Positions 6,985 through 15,377 are shown, counted from the stretch's first letter. The stretch is DNA of 28,101 nt from Solirubrobacteraceae bacterium (GCA_030151725.1 JASLDD010000036.1:1-28101); one strand, 5' to 3'. Numbers and translations are program-made. Notes: generated by a model not told the origin, from the letters alone.

Positions 6985-8394
6985 ATGCCTCAGCGCCACC
7001 TCGACAGATTGACTCCGGTAGACGCCTCGTTCCTGCATCAGGAGGGGCCCGTCTCACACATGCACATCGGTGGGCTGACCCTCATAGAAGGGCCTCCACC
7101 AACGATGGACGAGTTCTTGGAACAGATTCGCAGGCGCCTGCACGTGGTCCCGCGCTACCGCCACAAGCTCGCCTACACGGCCCTCGACAGCGGCCGTCCG
7201 GTGTGGGTCGACGACCCGAGCTTCAATCTGGAGTACCACGTCAGACACACGGCGCTGCCGGCGCCCGGGCGCTGGGATCAGCTGCAGGATCTGACTGCGC
7301 GGATCTTCTCCCAGCAGCTCGATCGCTCAAAGCCGCTGTGGGAGATGTGGCTGATCGAGGGTTTGGAGGACGATCGCTTCGCGCTCATCACCAAGACCCA
7401 TCACTCGCTGATCGACGGCATCGCGGGCGTCGATCTGGCGACTGTGCTGTTCGACCTCTCACCCGACCCTCCCCCGCTGCCCACCTCGGGACGACCGTGG
7501 CAACCCCACCCCGAACCAGGGACCGCCCATCTGCTGGCGGCGGGCCTGACGAGCGCGGTGCGCACGGGGATCGCATTGGCCGAGGGTGCGATGGACGCCC
7601 TGACGCACCCCGAGCGCGCAATGACACGTGCACGCGAAGCAGCAGAGGGCGTCGGCGAGATCATCTGGGCGGGGTTGAACCCTGCCCCGGAAACCCCCCT
7701 AAACGTGCCCATCGGCCCGCACCGTCGCTTCGTGGCCGTCACCAGCCAGCTGGCTGATCTGAAGACGGTCAAGAACGCCTTTGGCGGCACGGTCAACGAT
7801 GTCGTGCTCGCCGTGGTCGCAGGCGCCCTGCGCTCGTTCTTGATCTCTCGAGGCCGGCGCACGGAGGGCGTTGAGATGCGCGCACTGGTGCCCGTGTCGG
7901 TGCGCACCGAGGCCGACGACGGCGGCAACCGCATCGTCGTGATGCGTGGCCCGCTGCCGGTCTACATCTCCGACCCGCTCAACAGGCTGCGCTTCGTCTC
8001 AAGCGCCATGGATGGGCTGAAGGAGTCCAAGCAGGCGCTTGGCGCAGAGGTGATCTCGGGCGCGCAGAACTTCGCGCCGCCCACCATCCTCGCGCAGGCC
8101 TCGCGTCTGAACTTCTCCACGCGGCTGTTCAACCTGATCGTCACCAATGTGCCCGGGCCGCAGTTCCCGCTGTATGTACTCGGGCGCGAGATGCTGCAGG
8201 CAATTCCTGTGGCCTTCCTGCCAGAAAACCACGCGCTGGCGATCGCGATCATGTCCTACAACGGGCAGATGAACTTCGGCCTACTCGGCGACTTCGACGC
8301 CCTGCCCGACATCGACACGATCGGCGAGAACATCGCCTCTGAACTGGCCAATTTGGTTTCACTGGCGCGCGAGAGCGCGGCTGCGGCTGTTTAG
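6985..8394 (+). CDS. Wax ester synthase/diacylglycerol acyltransferase (WS/DGAT family)
   Basis: This 469-residue bifunctional acyltransferase family member joins acyl-CoA to a fatty alcohol or diacylglycerol to make storage lipid. The catalytic HHxxxDG motif is HHSLIDG at residues 139-145. Other family landmarks are the N-terminal RLTPVDASFLH, the PLWEMWLIEGL strand, the NDVVLAVVAGALR helix (~265) and TNVPGPQFPLYVLG (~385). Length matches actinobacterial enzymes (450-480). The ATG at 6985 has no SD but lies 8 bases after a -10-like TACGCT. It is a single gene, ending 42 bases from a convergent gene. Wax ester versus triacylglycerol preference cannot be told from sequence. Confidence 0.94.
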   Translation: MPQRHLDRLTPVDASFLHQEGPVSHMHIGGLTLIEGPPPTMDEFLEQIRRRLHVVPRYRHKLAYTALDSGRPVWVDDPSFNLEYHVRHTALPAPGRWDQLQDLTARIFSQQLDRSKPLWEMWLIEGLEDDRFALITKTHHSLIDGIAGVDLATVLFDLSPDPPPLPTSGRPWQPHPEPGTAHLLAAGLTSAVRTGIALAEGAMDALTHPERAMTRAREAAEGVGEIIWAGLNPAPETPLNVPIGPHRRFVAVTSQLADLKTVKNAFGGTVNDVVLAVVAGALRSFLISRGRRTEGVEMRALVPVSVRTEADDGGNRIVVMRGPLPVYISDPLNRLRFVSSAMDGLKESKQALGAEVISGAQNFAPPTILAQASRLNFSTRLFNLIVTNVPGPQFPLYVLGREMLQAIPVAFLPENHALAIAIMSYNGQMNFGLLGDFDALPDIDTIGENIASELANLVSLARESAAAAV

Positions 8395-8436
8395 CTCGTA
8401 AGCGAGGAGCACCGGCAGCGAGCCCTCGCGCCTCGA

Positions 8437-9534
8437 TCAGGGTATATGCCCCCTCCGCGCGAAAGGTGCCGACACTCTCGGGCTCCCCTGCAACAGAGCC
8501 GGTGCAAGCGGTTCAGGGGGTGGCTGATTGCGACGCCTCCTCATGAGCGCTGCGAACATGCCAACTAGCAGGAGGAGGATGACGAGACCAGCAATCAGAC
8601 GGTATGACCGGCGAGGTGTCACAGCTGCGGGGAAGTTAATAAGGGCACGTACGCTGTGTTCGAGCAGTCCGCTGCGGAGAGTAACCAGCGCGTGCCACGG
8701 GCCGTCGGGTATTCGCCTGTCCAGCACGATCATGATTGGCTCGGTAGCGCCAATCGCGAGAGTTGTACCGAGGTTGGCGGGAAACGGGCCGGCGCTGAGT
8801 CCACCGGGCCCGGCTGAGAGTTGCAGGGTGCCGCTCATGTCCAGTGCTCGTCCGCCCGTGTTGTGCACACTCGCGAGAACCTCCGGCCGACCACCGGATG
8901 ACCGTTTCCCGGTAAGCGACTCGATCGTGAACTTTGATGCGGGCGCACCCCCGGGACCAATGGAGATGTAGAGGCGAATGCCGACCCGGCTGAGTTGGGT
9001 GATGCCACTACCAACGGGGGCAGAGGAGCGCGTCTCGGCCCAGACCGCGCCGTACTGTTCCCCGGGGGGCGCATTGTGGGGAACAGTGATCGTCACGGTG
9101 GCAATCTCGTGCCCACCGGAAGGGACGTCGGAGGAGCTAGGAAGAACGGAGGTCCAGGTGGACAATTCATTCGGGGTGTGCGCGGCGCCGATGAACGCGC
9201 CCTGGGCAATGACGGCAGAGGCGGGGTACATGACGACGTGCAGAGCTGAGACTGTCGTGTTAGAGACCTCGATTCGACGATGAATAGTCATTCCGGGGTG
9301 CAGATGATCGACGATGTAAATGCGCGCTCTAGGGTCGCTGTATGCGCTTAGAGGGACTTCGAGCAGCCGCACACCCAGGCTGCCAGCGGGGACCGCCCGC
9401 GCCTTCGGGACAAGCGCAGCTGCGGAGACGCTCACTGGCGCTCCCACCGCGGCAGTAAAGACGACGACAGCTAGGACACCTCGCGTGCGCTGGATGAAGC
9501 GCTCGCCCGCCCGTCTAGATGACGGAAAGCTCAC
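8437..9534 (-). CDS. Secreted DUF916-like protein with C-terminal membrane anchor
   Basis: This 365-residue protein has a clear signal peptide: a basic start with Arg at RRAGERFIQRTR, a hydrophobic core GVLAVVVFTAAVGAPVSVSA and then an AlaAla site. The middle (~45-290) is beta-rich with immunoglobulin-like strands, including YGAVWAETRSS and QLSRVGIRLYISIG, resembling the DUF916 family that partners WxL proteins. A transmembrane helix (LIAGLVILLLLVGMFAALM) and a basic tail RRRR follow near the end. I place the start at GTG 9534, two bases after the stop of the upstream gene. The longer reading from 9621 would lie inside that gene and bury the signal peptide. It probably scaffolds a surface protein on the outer side of the membrane. 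Confidence 0.75.
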   Translation of the reverse strand: MSFPSSRRAGERFIQRTRGVLAVVVFTAAVGAPVSVSAAALVPKARAVPAGSLGVRLLEVPLSAYSDPRARIYIVDHLHPGMTIHRRIEVSNTTVSALHVVMYPASAVIAQGAFIGAAHTPNELSTWTSVLPSSSDVPSGGHEIATVTITVPHNAPPGEQYGAVWAETRSSAPVGSGITQLSRVGIRLYISIGPGGAPASKFTIESLTGKRSSGGRPEVLASVHNTGGRALDMSGTLQLSAGPGGLSAGPFPANLGTTLAIGATEPIMIVLDRRIPDGPWHALVTLRSGLLEHSVRALINFPAAVTPRRSYRLIAGLVILLLLVGMFAALMRRRRNQPPPEPLAPALLQGSPRVSAPFARRGHIP

Positions 9535-9536
9535 AG

Positions 9537-10070
9537 CTACAACACGGACTGCGTGATCGTTCCGGCATATACGCCTACGGCCATGCCTCCAGCGACGAAG
9601 ACAGTGATCGTGGGATCCCACGTCGCGGAGTTATCGCCCGTGATTCCGGTTGCGGTGACGGCCGCGACGACACCGGTGAGGCTGGTGGGATCATTCGCCG
9701 TGAAGGTCGCCGTTCCAACCTTCGTGATCGCCCCAGCGGTGTAGCCGACCTCGGCGGCGCCGATCGTCGGGCCCGAAGGCGGCGTGAACGCCGTGGAGAT
9801 GACGGTCGCGACCCAGCCGGAGCCAGCGGCGGCAGCCCGAGCGTCGCTGACCTGAACTTCGCCCAACTGGCCGCTGATGGTCCCCCCGGAAACAGTGTTT
9901 TCCCGTGTGCCAAGATTGCCTGCACTGACGGGCACAGTGATCGACAGCGCTCCGCCCGTGACGGTCACGGTGGCGGACGTTTCCGCCGCCGAAGCGGGAC
10001 CGGCGAGACCGAGCATAAGCATCCCAGCGACACCGGCAAGTAGCACGGCGCGCATTATCGAGCTTGTCAT
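9537..10070 (-). CDS. Secreted WxL-like surface protein
   Basis: This 177-residue exported protein begins with a signal peptide MTSSIMRAVLLAGVAGMLML... ending at GPASAAE. The mature part is small, low in charge and very rich in Thr, Ser, Gly, Ala and Val, like beta-sandwich surface proteins. Features seen in WxL-like actinobacterial proteins are TISGQLGEVQVSDAR, a W-x-x-x-V strand (GSGWVATVIST), and the C-terminal TWDPTITVFVAGGMAVGVYAGTITQSV. It is the first gene of a pair with the DUF916-like gene (2-base gap), as in Firmicute WxL/DUF916 clusters. AGGA lies 5 bases before the ATG. Family assignment is by resemblance only. Confidence 0.72.
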   Translation of the reverse strand: MTSSIMRAVLLAGVAGMLMLGLAGPASAAETSATVTVTGGALSITVPVSAGNLGTRENTVSGGTISGQLGEVQVSDARAAAAGSGWVATVISTAFTPPSGPTIGAAEVGYTAGAITKVGTATFTANDPTSLTGVVAAVTATGITGDNSATWDPTITVFVAGGMAVGVYAGTITQSVL

Positions 10071-10247
10071 GGTGATCCTATCTCCGCAACGCAGCGGTGA
10101 GGGTAACTCTTGACATGCATCGACGGCCAGGGCCAGTCACGACCCCGTAGTCACCCACACTCGTATATGTGGACTATGCGCACCATTGCTGGCTACGAGC
10201 ATCGGGGCGTCGAACAGGTCGAAAATCCAGAGCCGTCTGAGTACGTC

Positions 10248-11163
10248 TCAATAAGGCGGGTATCGGTCCCGCCCAGTAGACGCACCCGCAACCTCGCCGG
10301 ACGCTAACGCTCCCTGCTCGTGTCCGGGGGTAGCGCTCCAGCTCGCCAGGAGATTGAGCCCCTCCTCGGAAGAGCTGCCGGGCTCGGCGGTGAAGATTGC
10401 CAGCCGTAGTCCAGTGTCGGCGGCCAGCTCCATGACCTCGTAGCTGAGCTCGAGATTGCCGGCGACGGGGTGGTGCAGTCGCTTGGTCCCGGTGTGGTGA
10501 TGGCGGACATTGTGCGCGGCCCACCAGGTGCGGAAGGCGTCGCTGCGGGTCGAAAGCTCGCCAACGAGATCTGACAGGGCACGGTCGTAAGGGTTGCGGC
10601 CGGCCATCGAGCGCAGCGTCGCCACGAGATCTTTGGCCGCCTTCTCCCATTCGAGGAAGAAGTCCTGCGCGGTGGGGGCCAGGAAAGTGAAGCGTGCGCT
10701 GTTGGGTGGTTGCTCGCGACTCTCGAACAGCGGCGCGTACAGCGCGCGGCCGAGCTGGTTGGCTGCCAGATAGTCAGCGCATGTTGCTCACGGTTGCCGG
10801 GGTGTTGATGCTGTCCAGGATGCGCTGCACGACCGGCCGCACACGATTCGGCGCGGCGCGGCGGGGACGGCGCGTCGGCACAGGGCTAGCGGCACGAGCC
10901 AGATCGAGGAGGTGTGCACGCTCGGCGTCGTCGAGCTGCATGGCGTCGGCGAGAGCCTCCAAGACCGCGTCTGAGGCACCCGTTGCGTTGCCGCGCTCCA
11001 GTCGCTTGTAGTACTCCACGCTCACGCCCGCCAGCGAGGCGACCTCCTCGCGGCGCAGGCCGAGGACGCGCCGCTGGCCATAGCTCGGCAGGCCGGCCTG
11101 CTCGGGCGTGACCTTGGCTCGTCTCGAGGTCAAGAACTGCGAGAGCTCGTTTGCGCCATCCAC
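10248..11163 (-). pseudogene. Frameshifted XRE-family regulator with MmyB-like ligand domain
   Basis: Two frames together make one regulator of the XRE/MmyB type. From GTG 11163 the first frame gives LSQFLTSRRAKVTPEQAGLP, then the helix-turn-helix RREEVASLAGVSVEYYKRLERG, and stops at ~10774 after NTPATVSNMR. The second frame resumes at once with DYLAANQLGRALYAPLFESRE and runs through NPYDRALSDLVGELSTRSDAFRTWW and HHPVAGNLELSYEVMEL to 10248. The join is at about 10773-10780, where two bases are missing or one is extra. The whole length (916 bp) is not a multiple of 3. A TACAGT (11176-11171) ends 7 bases before the GTG. The regulator is either inactive or the frameshift is a sequencing error. 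Confidence 0.85.
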
Positions 11164-11202
11164 CCTCCCCACTGTACGCCGTGCCCAAACCCTCAAGGGT
11201 GT

Positions 11203-11234
11203 CCTCTCAGTACCCCTCTGACAGGGCCTCTCAG
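11203..11234. promoter_or_regulatory. Three 12-bp-spaced direct repeats between a broken regulator and a broken reductase
   Basis: CCTCTCAG (11203-11210), CCTCTGAC (11215-11222) and CCTCTCAG (11227-11234) recur every 12 bases in the region upstream of both the XRE/MmyB regulator and the oxidoreductase fragment. A short palindrome ACCCT-CA-AGGGT lies at 11189-11200. These may be binding sites of the regulator. That is inference from position and periodicity. Confidence 0.4.
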
Positions 11235-11293
11235 GTCGCGGCGATTGGTGCCACAGTGGATCGACCGCACGACTTCGACAAAGCAAAGGACAC

Positions 11294-11578
11294 GAGAGCC
11301 ACGGGCCACTGACCGATCCACTCATCACCAACCTCGCGACGAAGTACGACAAGACCCCCGCGCAGATCGTCCTTGGCTGGCATATCGAGCACGAAGTCGG
11401 CGCGATCCCGAAGTCGATCAAGCCCCACCGCATCGCCGAGAACTTCGACGTCTTCGACTTCAAGCTCGAAGACGCTGAGGTCGCTGCGATAGACGCGCTG
11501 AACACCGGCGTGCGCGGCGGTCCCGACCCCGAGCAGCTGAATCGCAAAACGCACCCCAAGGTCGTAGACAACTCCTAA
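11294..11578 (+). pseudogene. 5'-truncated aldo/keto reductase (C-terminal fragment)
   Basis: About 94 codons of an aldo/keto reductase of the 2,5-diketogluconate reductase type remain. TPAQIVLGWHIEHEVGAIPKS, HRIAENFDVFDFKL and the closing GGPDPEQLN are the C-terminal third of that family, including the IPKS cofactor loop. The catalytic Asp-Tyr-Lys-His part and any start codon are absent upstream. The junction lies near 11294-11309. It is followed 32 bases later by an intact reductase of a different subgroup, so it is not simply a misread start of that gene. It is probably a remnant of a deleted gene once divergent from the MmyB-like regulator. Confidence 0.85.
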
Positions 11579-11610
11579 GCCTCCAGCCCCTCAGAAAGGA
11601 ATCCATCCTC

Positions 11611-12636
11611 ATGGAGCACCGCCCACTCGGACGCACCGGCGTCCACGTCTCAAAGCTCTGCCTCGGCACGATGATGTTCGGCGCCTGGGGAAACACCGAC
11701 CACGACGACTCGATCCGCATCATCCACCGAGCCCTCGACGCCGGGGTCAACTTCCTCGACACCGCTGACGTGTATTCCGCCGGCGAGTCCGAGCAGATCG
11801 TCGGCAAGGCGCTGAAGGGGCGCCGCGATGACGTCGTGCTTGCCACGAAGGTCAACGTGCCGATGGACGAGGACCTCAACCACCGTGGCAACTCGCGCCG
11901 CTGGATCATCACCGAGGTCGAGAACTCGCTGCGACGCTTGAACACCGACTGGATCGACCTCTACCAGATCCACCGCCCCGACCCGGACACCGACATCGAG
12001 GAGACGCTTGGTGCGCTGAGCGACCTCGTCCACCAGGGCAAGGTCCGCTACATCGGCACCTCCTCCTTCTCACCCGGACAGATCGTCGAAGCACAGTGGG
12101 CAGCACGCGAGCGGGGCTTGGAGCGCTTCCGTACCGAGCAGCCGCCCTACTCGATCCTCGTTCGCGGCATCGAGCTGGACGTGCTGCCCACCGCCCTGCG
12201 GCAAGGCATGGGCATCCTCACCTACAGCCCGCTCGCCGGTGGCTGGCTGTCGGGAAGCTGGAGCGCCGACAGCTCCCCGACCTCACCTGCTCGACAGCGA
12301 CTTGCCGATCGATTCGACATGTCGCTGCCGGAGAACCAGCGCAAGCTCGCGGCGGTCGAAGCGCTGGCGGAGGTCGCCGAAGAGGCCGGCCTGTCGCTGA
12401 TCGAGTTGGCGATCGCCTTCGTGACCGAGCATCCCGGGGTGACCTCGGCGATCATCGGTCCGCGGACGATGGAGCAGCTCGAGAGCCAACTGCCGGCTGC
12501 CGACGCCGTGCTCGATCCCGCGGTACTCGATCGCATCGACGAGCTCGTCGCCCCCGGCGTCACTCTCAATCCGGCCGACACGAGCTACGGCGAGCAGATA
12601 CTCAAGCCCTCGCTCCGGCGGCGGGGAGTGTGGTGA
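11611..12636 (+). CDS. Aldo/keto reductase
   Basis: This is a 341-residue NAD(P)H-dependent oxidoreductase with an (alpha/beta)8 barrel, in the YdhF/Kv-beta/AKR-like subgroup: MEHRPLGRTGVHVSKLCLG at the start, GVNFLDTADVYSAGESE, KTVN-like KVNVPMD and DLYQIHRPD. The catalytic tetrad is visible as Asp50, Tyr55, Lys80 and His121. IIGPRTMEQLE near residue 285 is the usual cofactor-binding loop. AAAGGAA lies 10 bases before the ATG. Its 3' end overlaps the convergent TetR gene by 35 bases. The substrate is unknown, and it probably reduces aldehydes or ketones. Confidence 0.93.
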   Translation: MEHRPLGRTGVHVSKLCLGTMMFGAWGNTDHDDSIRIIHRALDAGVNFLDTADVYSAGESEQIVGKALKGRRDDVVLATKVNVPMDEDLNHRGNSRRWIITEVENSLRRLNTDWIDLYQIHRPDPDTDIEETLGALSDLVHQGKVRYIGTSSFSPGQIVEAQWAARERGLERFRTEQPPYSILVRGIELDVLPTALRQGMGILTYSPLAGGWLSGSWSADSSPTSPARQRLADRFDMSLPENQRKLAAVEALAEVAEEAGLSLIELAIAFVTEHPGVTSAIIGPRTMEQLESQLPAADAVLDPAVLDRIDELVAPGVTLNPADTSYGEQILKPSLRRRGVW

Positions 12637-13162
12637 GAAAGTCTTGAAAGGCCTGGGCGGTGCGTTCGGCATCGCCCGTTGCGTCGAGGTCCATGAGCAG
12701 ACCGCGAATAACGGCGAGCACGACGGTGGCCAGCTCGGGCCGGCCTAGGCTGCGCATGCCCTCCTCGAGGGGCGCAAGCCAGTCAATGCTCGCAGCACGT
12801 CGAAAGCCTGGCCAGAGTGGTTCGCCTGCAGTGTGGTGCAGGCGACTGAACATGCGCAGGTAGGGCTGACCCTGCGGGCCGATCATCGCGGACCATGCAT
12901 GGCTCAGAGTCGCGGGGTAGGGCTCTCCGGGTCGGAGGCGCAGGAGATCGGTGAAGGCCTCGACCTGGCGCCGCCGGGCCTGTCCCAGCACCTCGCGGAG
13001 GAGGCCGTCACGGGTTCCGAAGTGGTAGACGAGCATCCGGCTCGAGGTGCCGGCGGCAGTGGCCAGCGGTCCGAGCCGGTCGGGAAGTCCGTGCTCGAGC
13101 GCATAGTCGGTGCACGCGTCGAGCAGTCGCTGCCTGATCTGTGGCTGGCGCTGCCTGCCCAT
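12602..13162 (-). CDS. TetR-family transcriptional regulator
   Basis: This 186-residue protein has an N-terminal TetR helix-turn-helix: QIRQRLLDACTDYALEHGLPDRLGPLATAAGTSSRMLVYHFGTRDGLLREVL (residues ~8-60). A C-terminal all-helical ligand domain follows, ending in LTTLPAAGA. AGGA lies 2 bases before the ATG, which is short but possible. The gene is divergent from an alpha/beta hydrolase with 78 bp between them, so it likely controls both genes through the palindrome at 13187-13200. The end overlaps the convergent aldo/keto reductase gene by 35 bases. The ligand is unknown. Confidence 0.92.
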   Translation of the reverse strand: MGRQRQPQIRQRLLDACTDYALEHGLPDRLGPLATAAGTSSRMLVYHFGTRDGLLREVLGQARRRQVEAFTDLLRLRPGEPYPATLSHAWSAMIGPQGQPYLRMFSRLHHTAGEPLWPGFRRAASIDWLAPLEEGMRSLGRPELATVVLAVIRGLLMDLDATGDAERTAQAFQDFLTTLPAAGARA

Positions 13163-13186
13163 GGTCCTAGCTTTTCACGTAACGAC

Positions 13187-13200
13187 CAGTACGTCTACTG
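13187..13200. promoter_or_regulatory. Candidate TetR operator in the divergent promoter region
   Basis: CAGTA-CGTC-TACTG is a perfect 5-bp-arm palindrome, extending with one mismatch to a 7-bp arm. It overlaps a plausible plus-strand promoter (TTTTCA 13172-13177, 18 bases, TACTGT 13196-13201) for the hydrolase. A second weak palindrome GTTG-ATGA-CAAC follows nearby. Confidence 0.5.
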
Positions 13201-13240
13201 TTGATGACAACTGTTCGGATCAAGACCCCAGGAGGTCGTT

Positions 13241-13936
13241 ATGAGAGTTGTCTTCGTGCATGGGGCATGCGTCAAAGACGGGACGTGGTGGTGGCACCGG
13301 GCCGCTGAGCTGCTGGCCGAGCGTGGTGTCAGCAGTGACGCGCCCGCCTTGCCGAGCTGCGGCGAGACGGGGAAGTCGACGGATGCGCAGGGACCGGGCC
13401 TGGCCGAGGATGTCGCGGCTGTTCGGGCAGTGCTGAGAGCTAGCGACGAGCCGACGGTGGTGGTTGCCCACAGCTACGGCGGGATCGTCACCGCGGAGGC
13501 AGCGATAGGTGTCGACGCCGTGCGCCATCTGCTGCTCGTGTCCAGCTACCTGCCCGAGGTCGGACAAAGCCTCTCCTCGTTCGACGGTGAGGAGCCCGCC
13601 CCGTTTCTCGACATAGATCCCAACGGCGGCACTTTCACCGTCCGGCCGGACAGTCTGGCCGAGACGTTCCTCCACGACTGCGATCCGGAGATCCAACAGC
13701 AGGCCGCCGAGAAGACGGCCCGCCAGAGCCTGGCGGTGCTCGAGCAACCGGTGCAGTCCGCAGCTTGGCAGCAGGTCGCCTCGACATATCTCCTGTGTGC
13801 GCAGGATCGGGGTACCCCCGCGGCGCTGCAGCGCGAGTTCGCCCGCAGAGCCACCAGCGTCGTTGAGCTCAACGCCGGCCACCACCCGTTCCTGTCCCAG
13901 GCCGCCGCCGTCCGTGACCTGGTGCTGAGCCTGTAA
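13241..13936 (+). CDS. Alpha/beta-fold hydrolase
   Basis: This 231-residue alpha/beta hydrolase resembles the salicylate esterase/hydroxynitrile lyase-like group. The oxyanion-hole segment is VFVHGACVKDGTWWW, the nucleophile elbow VVAHSYGGIV (Ser in AHSYGG, ~residue 80), and the catalytic His is in NAGHHPFLSQ near residue 212. The acidic residue is probably the Asp in LLCAQDRGTP. AGGAGG lies 5 bases before the ATG, an excellent RBS. The gene is divergent from a TetR regulator, which suggests that its substrate or a related compound is the inducer. No signal peptide is present, so it acts in the cytoplasm. Confidence 0.92.
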   Translation: MRVVFVHGACVKDGTWWWHRAAELLAERGVSSDAPALPSCGETGKSTDAQGPGLAEDVAAVRAVLRASDEPTVVVAHSYGGIVTAEAAIGVDAVRHLLLVSSYLPEVGQSLSSFDGEEPAPFLDIDPNGGTFTVRPDSLAETFLHDCDPEIQQQAAEKTARQSLAVLEQPVQSAAWQQVASTYLLCAQDRGTPAALQREFARRATSVVELNAGHHPFLSQAAAVRDLVLSL

Positions 13937-13950
13937 CGCTCTCGCAGCGC

Positions 13951-14190
13951 CTAAGCGCCCACGAAGCCCGGAAACCGAGGAAGCCCGTCATCGGGGATCG
14001 GCACCCAGACGGCGGCACTTGCTACATGCGCCCGGCCCCCCGGCGACGACCCGGAACGATCCCGGCTGGCACCCCGGCTGATGCCCCGGCGGCAGATCCG
14101 TGCGGCGCTGACAGCGCGTGCAGGGGCAGTAAACGGCGCCCAGCAGCGGCTTGGTGACCTCAAAGCGGACGGCCCCCCAACCCCTAATGT
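13951..14190 (-). pseudogene. Decayed GFA-family (glutathione-dependent formaldehyde-activating-like) gene
   Basis: Two minus-strand frames carry pieces of the GFA/CENP-V zinc fold. One has GWGAVRFEVTKPLLGAVYCPCTRCQRRT followed by GSFRVVAGG. The other has ASAAVWVPIPDDGLPRFPGFVG, the usual C-terminus. The middle ~50 residues, which carry the second pair of zinc cysteines, are missing, and the frame changes at the join near 14035-14045. The first conserved Cys is replaced (GWG for GCxCG). It lies immediately downstream of, and overlaps, the end of the MFS gene, so the deletion probably also touched that gene's tail. Confidence 0.8.
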
Positions 14191-15377
14191 GGCGAACGCG
14201 AGATTCTCCGCAGTCGACTTGCTCGGGAGTGCCCTGCTGAGCGCGCAACCACCACGCTCAGGGCAACAGCCACACCAAGGGTCTCGAACCCGCCGACATA
14301 GGCAGGCCCGGCCGGTCCGAACGCGGCGATGCCGAGCGCCCCGGCGCCGGCGCCGATCGCATTGGCAAGGTTGAAGGCACTGACGTTGACAGCAGCGGCG
14401 ATCAGTGGCGCTTCCTGGGCATGGTGGAGCACATCGCCTTGAAGGATCGGTATCGCAGCGAAGGCGCCCAAGCCAAAGAAGAAGCACCCCACGACCATGA
14501 GCAGCGTGGAAGCGGCGAGGGCAAGCGTAAGCAACGAAACGCCTGTCATCGCCGACGCAACGATCAGGCCCCAGCGAGGATTTCGATCGAACGCTCTACC
14601 GCCGAGCGCCGTCCCCAATGCGGCTCCGATCCCGAAAGCGACCAGGACAAAGGCGACGTCGCCGCCCGCACCGCGTGCGACGAGGAGCGGGACGAGGTAG
14701 GTGTAGGCACAGAACAAGGCAGGGTCGACCAGGACGGTCGTCGACAGGGCGCTGCGCACCCCTGGGCGCAACAGAGAGCGGAGTTGTCGTGCCCTGGCGA
14801 TGTCCGAAAGCTGGCCGGCACCGAGGAGACGGCGGACCGGTTGGAGGGCGAAGGCTGCCATCAGAGCGAGGACCCAGAAGGGAGCCCTCCAACCCAATCC
14901 ATTGGCGAGCAGGTTCGCCGCAGGCGCCGCGACGACGGTGGCGAGACTGATCCCGAGCGCGACGGTCCCCAGTGCCTTGCCCCTGCTGCCGCGCTCGGCG
15001 AGCCGATATGCGACCACGGTCACCGCCGCGAAGGTCGCCCCGGCGATCAGACCAGACAGGCCGCGGGCCACCAAGATCAACGCCATCGTCGGGGCGGCGG
15101 CGGTCAGTACCTGGGAGATCGCAAAGGCTGCGATCAATGCTCTGAGCAGCAGCCGTTGGTCCACCCTCACGAGAGTCAAGGTGAGTAGGGGCCCCCCGAC
15201 GGCGACACCGAGTGCGTAGGTGATCACGAGTAGCCCGGTCGCGCCAGCCCCCACGCCCTGCTGTTCGCTGAAGACGGCCGCCACGCCGACCGGCACGACC
15301 TCCGTCGCCATGACGACGAACGAGACGAAGGCAAGCAGGATCAGGAGGCGACGCTCCCGCCGGTCCGCGACCCCCAT
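14184..15377 (-). CDS. MFS transporter, DHA1/AraJ-SotB-like
   Basis: This 397-residue protein has about twelve membrane helices and belongs to the drug/sugar efflux DHA1 branch of the major facilitator superfamily. The N-terminal half has LVARGLSGLIAGATFAAV and RLAERGSRGKALG, typical of loop 2-3 and helix 4-5 in this branch. The ATG at 15377 abuts the TAG of the ROK gene (TAGATG), so the two are cotranscribed and coupled. The final ~25 residues (ARSAGHSRASRLRRISRSPH) are polar and unlike a helix, and run into the decayed GFA gene. They may be a read-through tail after a deletion. An export substrate, perhaps a sugar, could be the ROK ligand. Confidence 0.88.
   Translation of the reverse strand: MGVADRRERRLLILLAFVSFVVMATEVVPVGVAAVFSEQQGVGAGATGLLVITYALGVAVGGPLLTLTLVRVDQRLLLRALIAAFAISQVLTAAAPTMALILVARGLSGLIAGATFAAVTVVAYRLAERGSRGKALGTVALGISLATVVAAPAANLLANGLGWRAPFWVLALMAAFALQPVRRLLGAGQLSDIARARQLRSLLRPGVRSALSTTVLVDPALFCAYTYLVPLLVARGAGGDVAFVLVAFGIGAALGTALGGRAFDRNPRWGLIVASAMTGVSLLTLALAASTLLMVVGCFFFGLGAFAAIPILQGDVLHHAQEAPLIAAAVNVSAFNLANAIGAGAGALGIAAFGPAGPAYVGGFETLGVAVALSVVVARSAGHSRASRLRRISRSPH

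Noticed and set aside
5664..7757. A 697-codon plus-strand open frame across the phosphoesterase and ispH genes
   Set aside because: It is antisense to two well-supported genes and its product is low-complexity and Arg/Ala-rich.
8402..8429. GCGAGG...CCTCGC hairpin between two convergent genes as a bidirectional terminator
   Set aside because: The arms are only 6 bp with a 16-base loop and no T tract. Such pairs are common by chance in this composition.
10110..10115. Perfect TTGACA on the plus strand
   Set aside because: No -10 at a fitting distance and no plus-strand gene follows.
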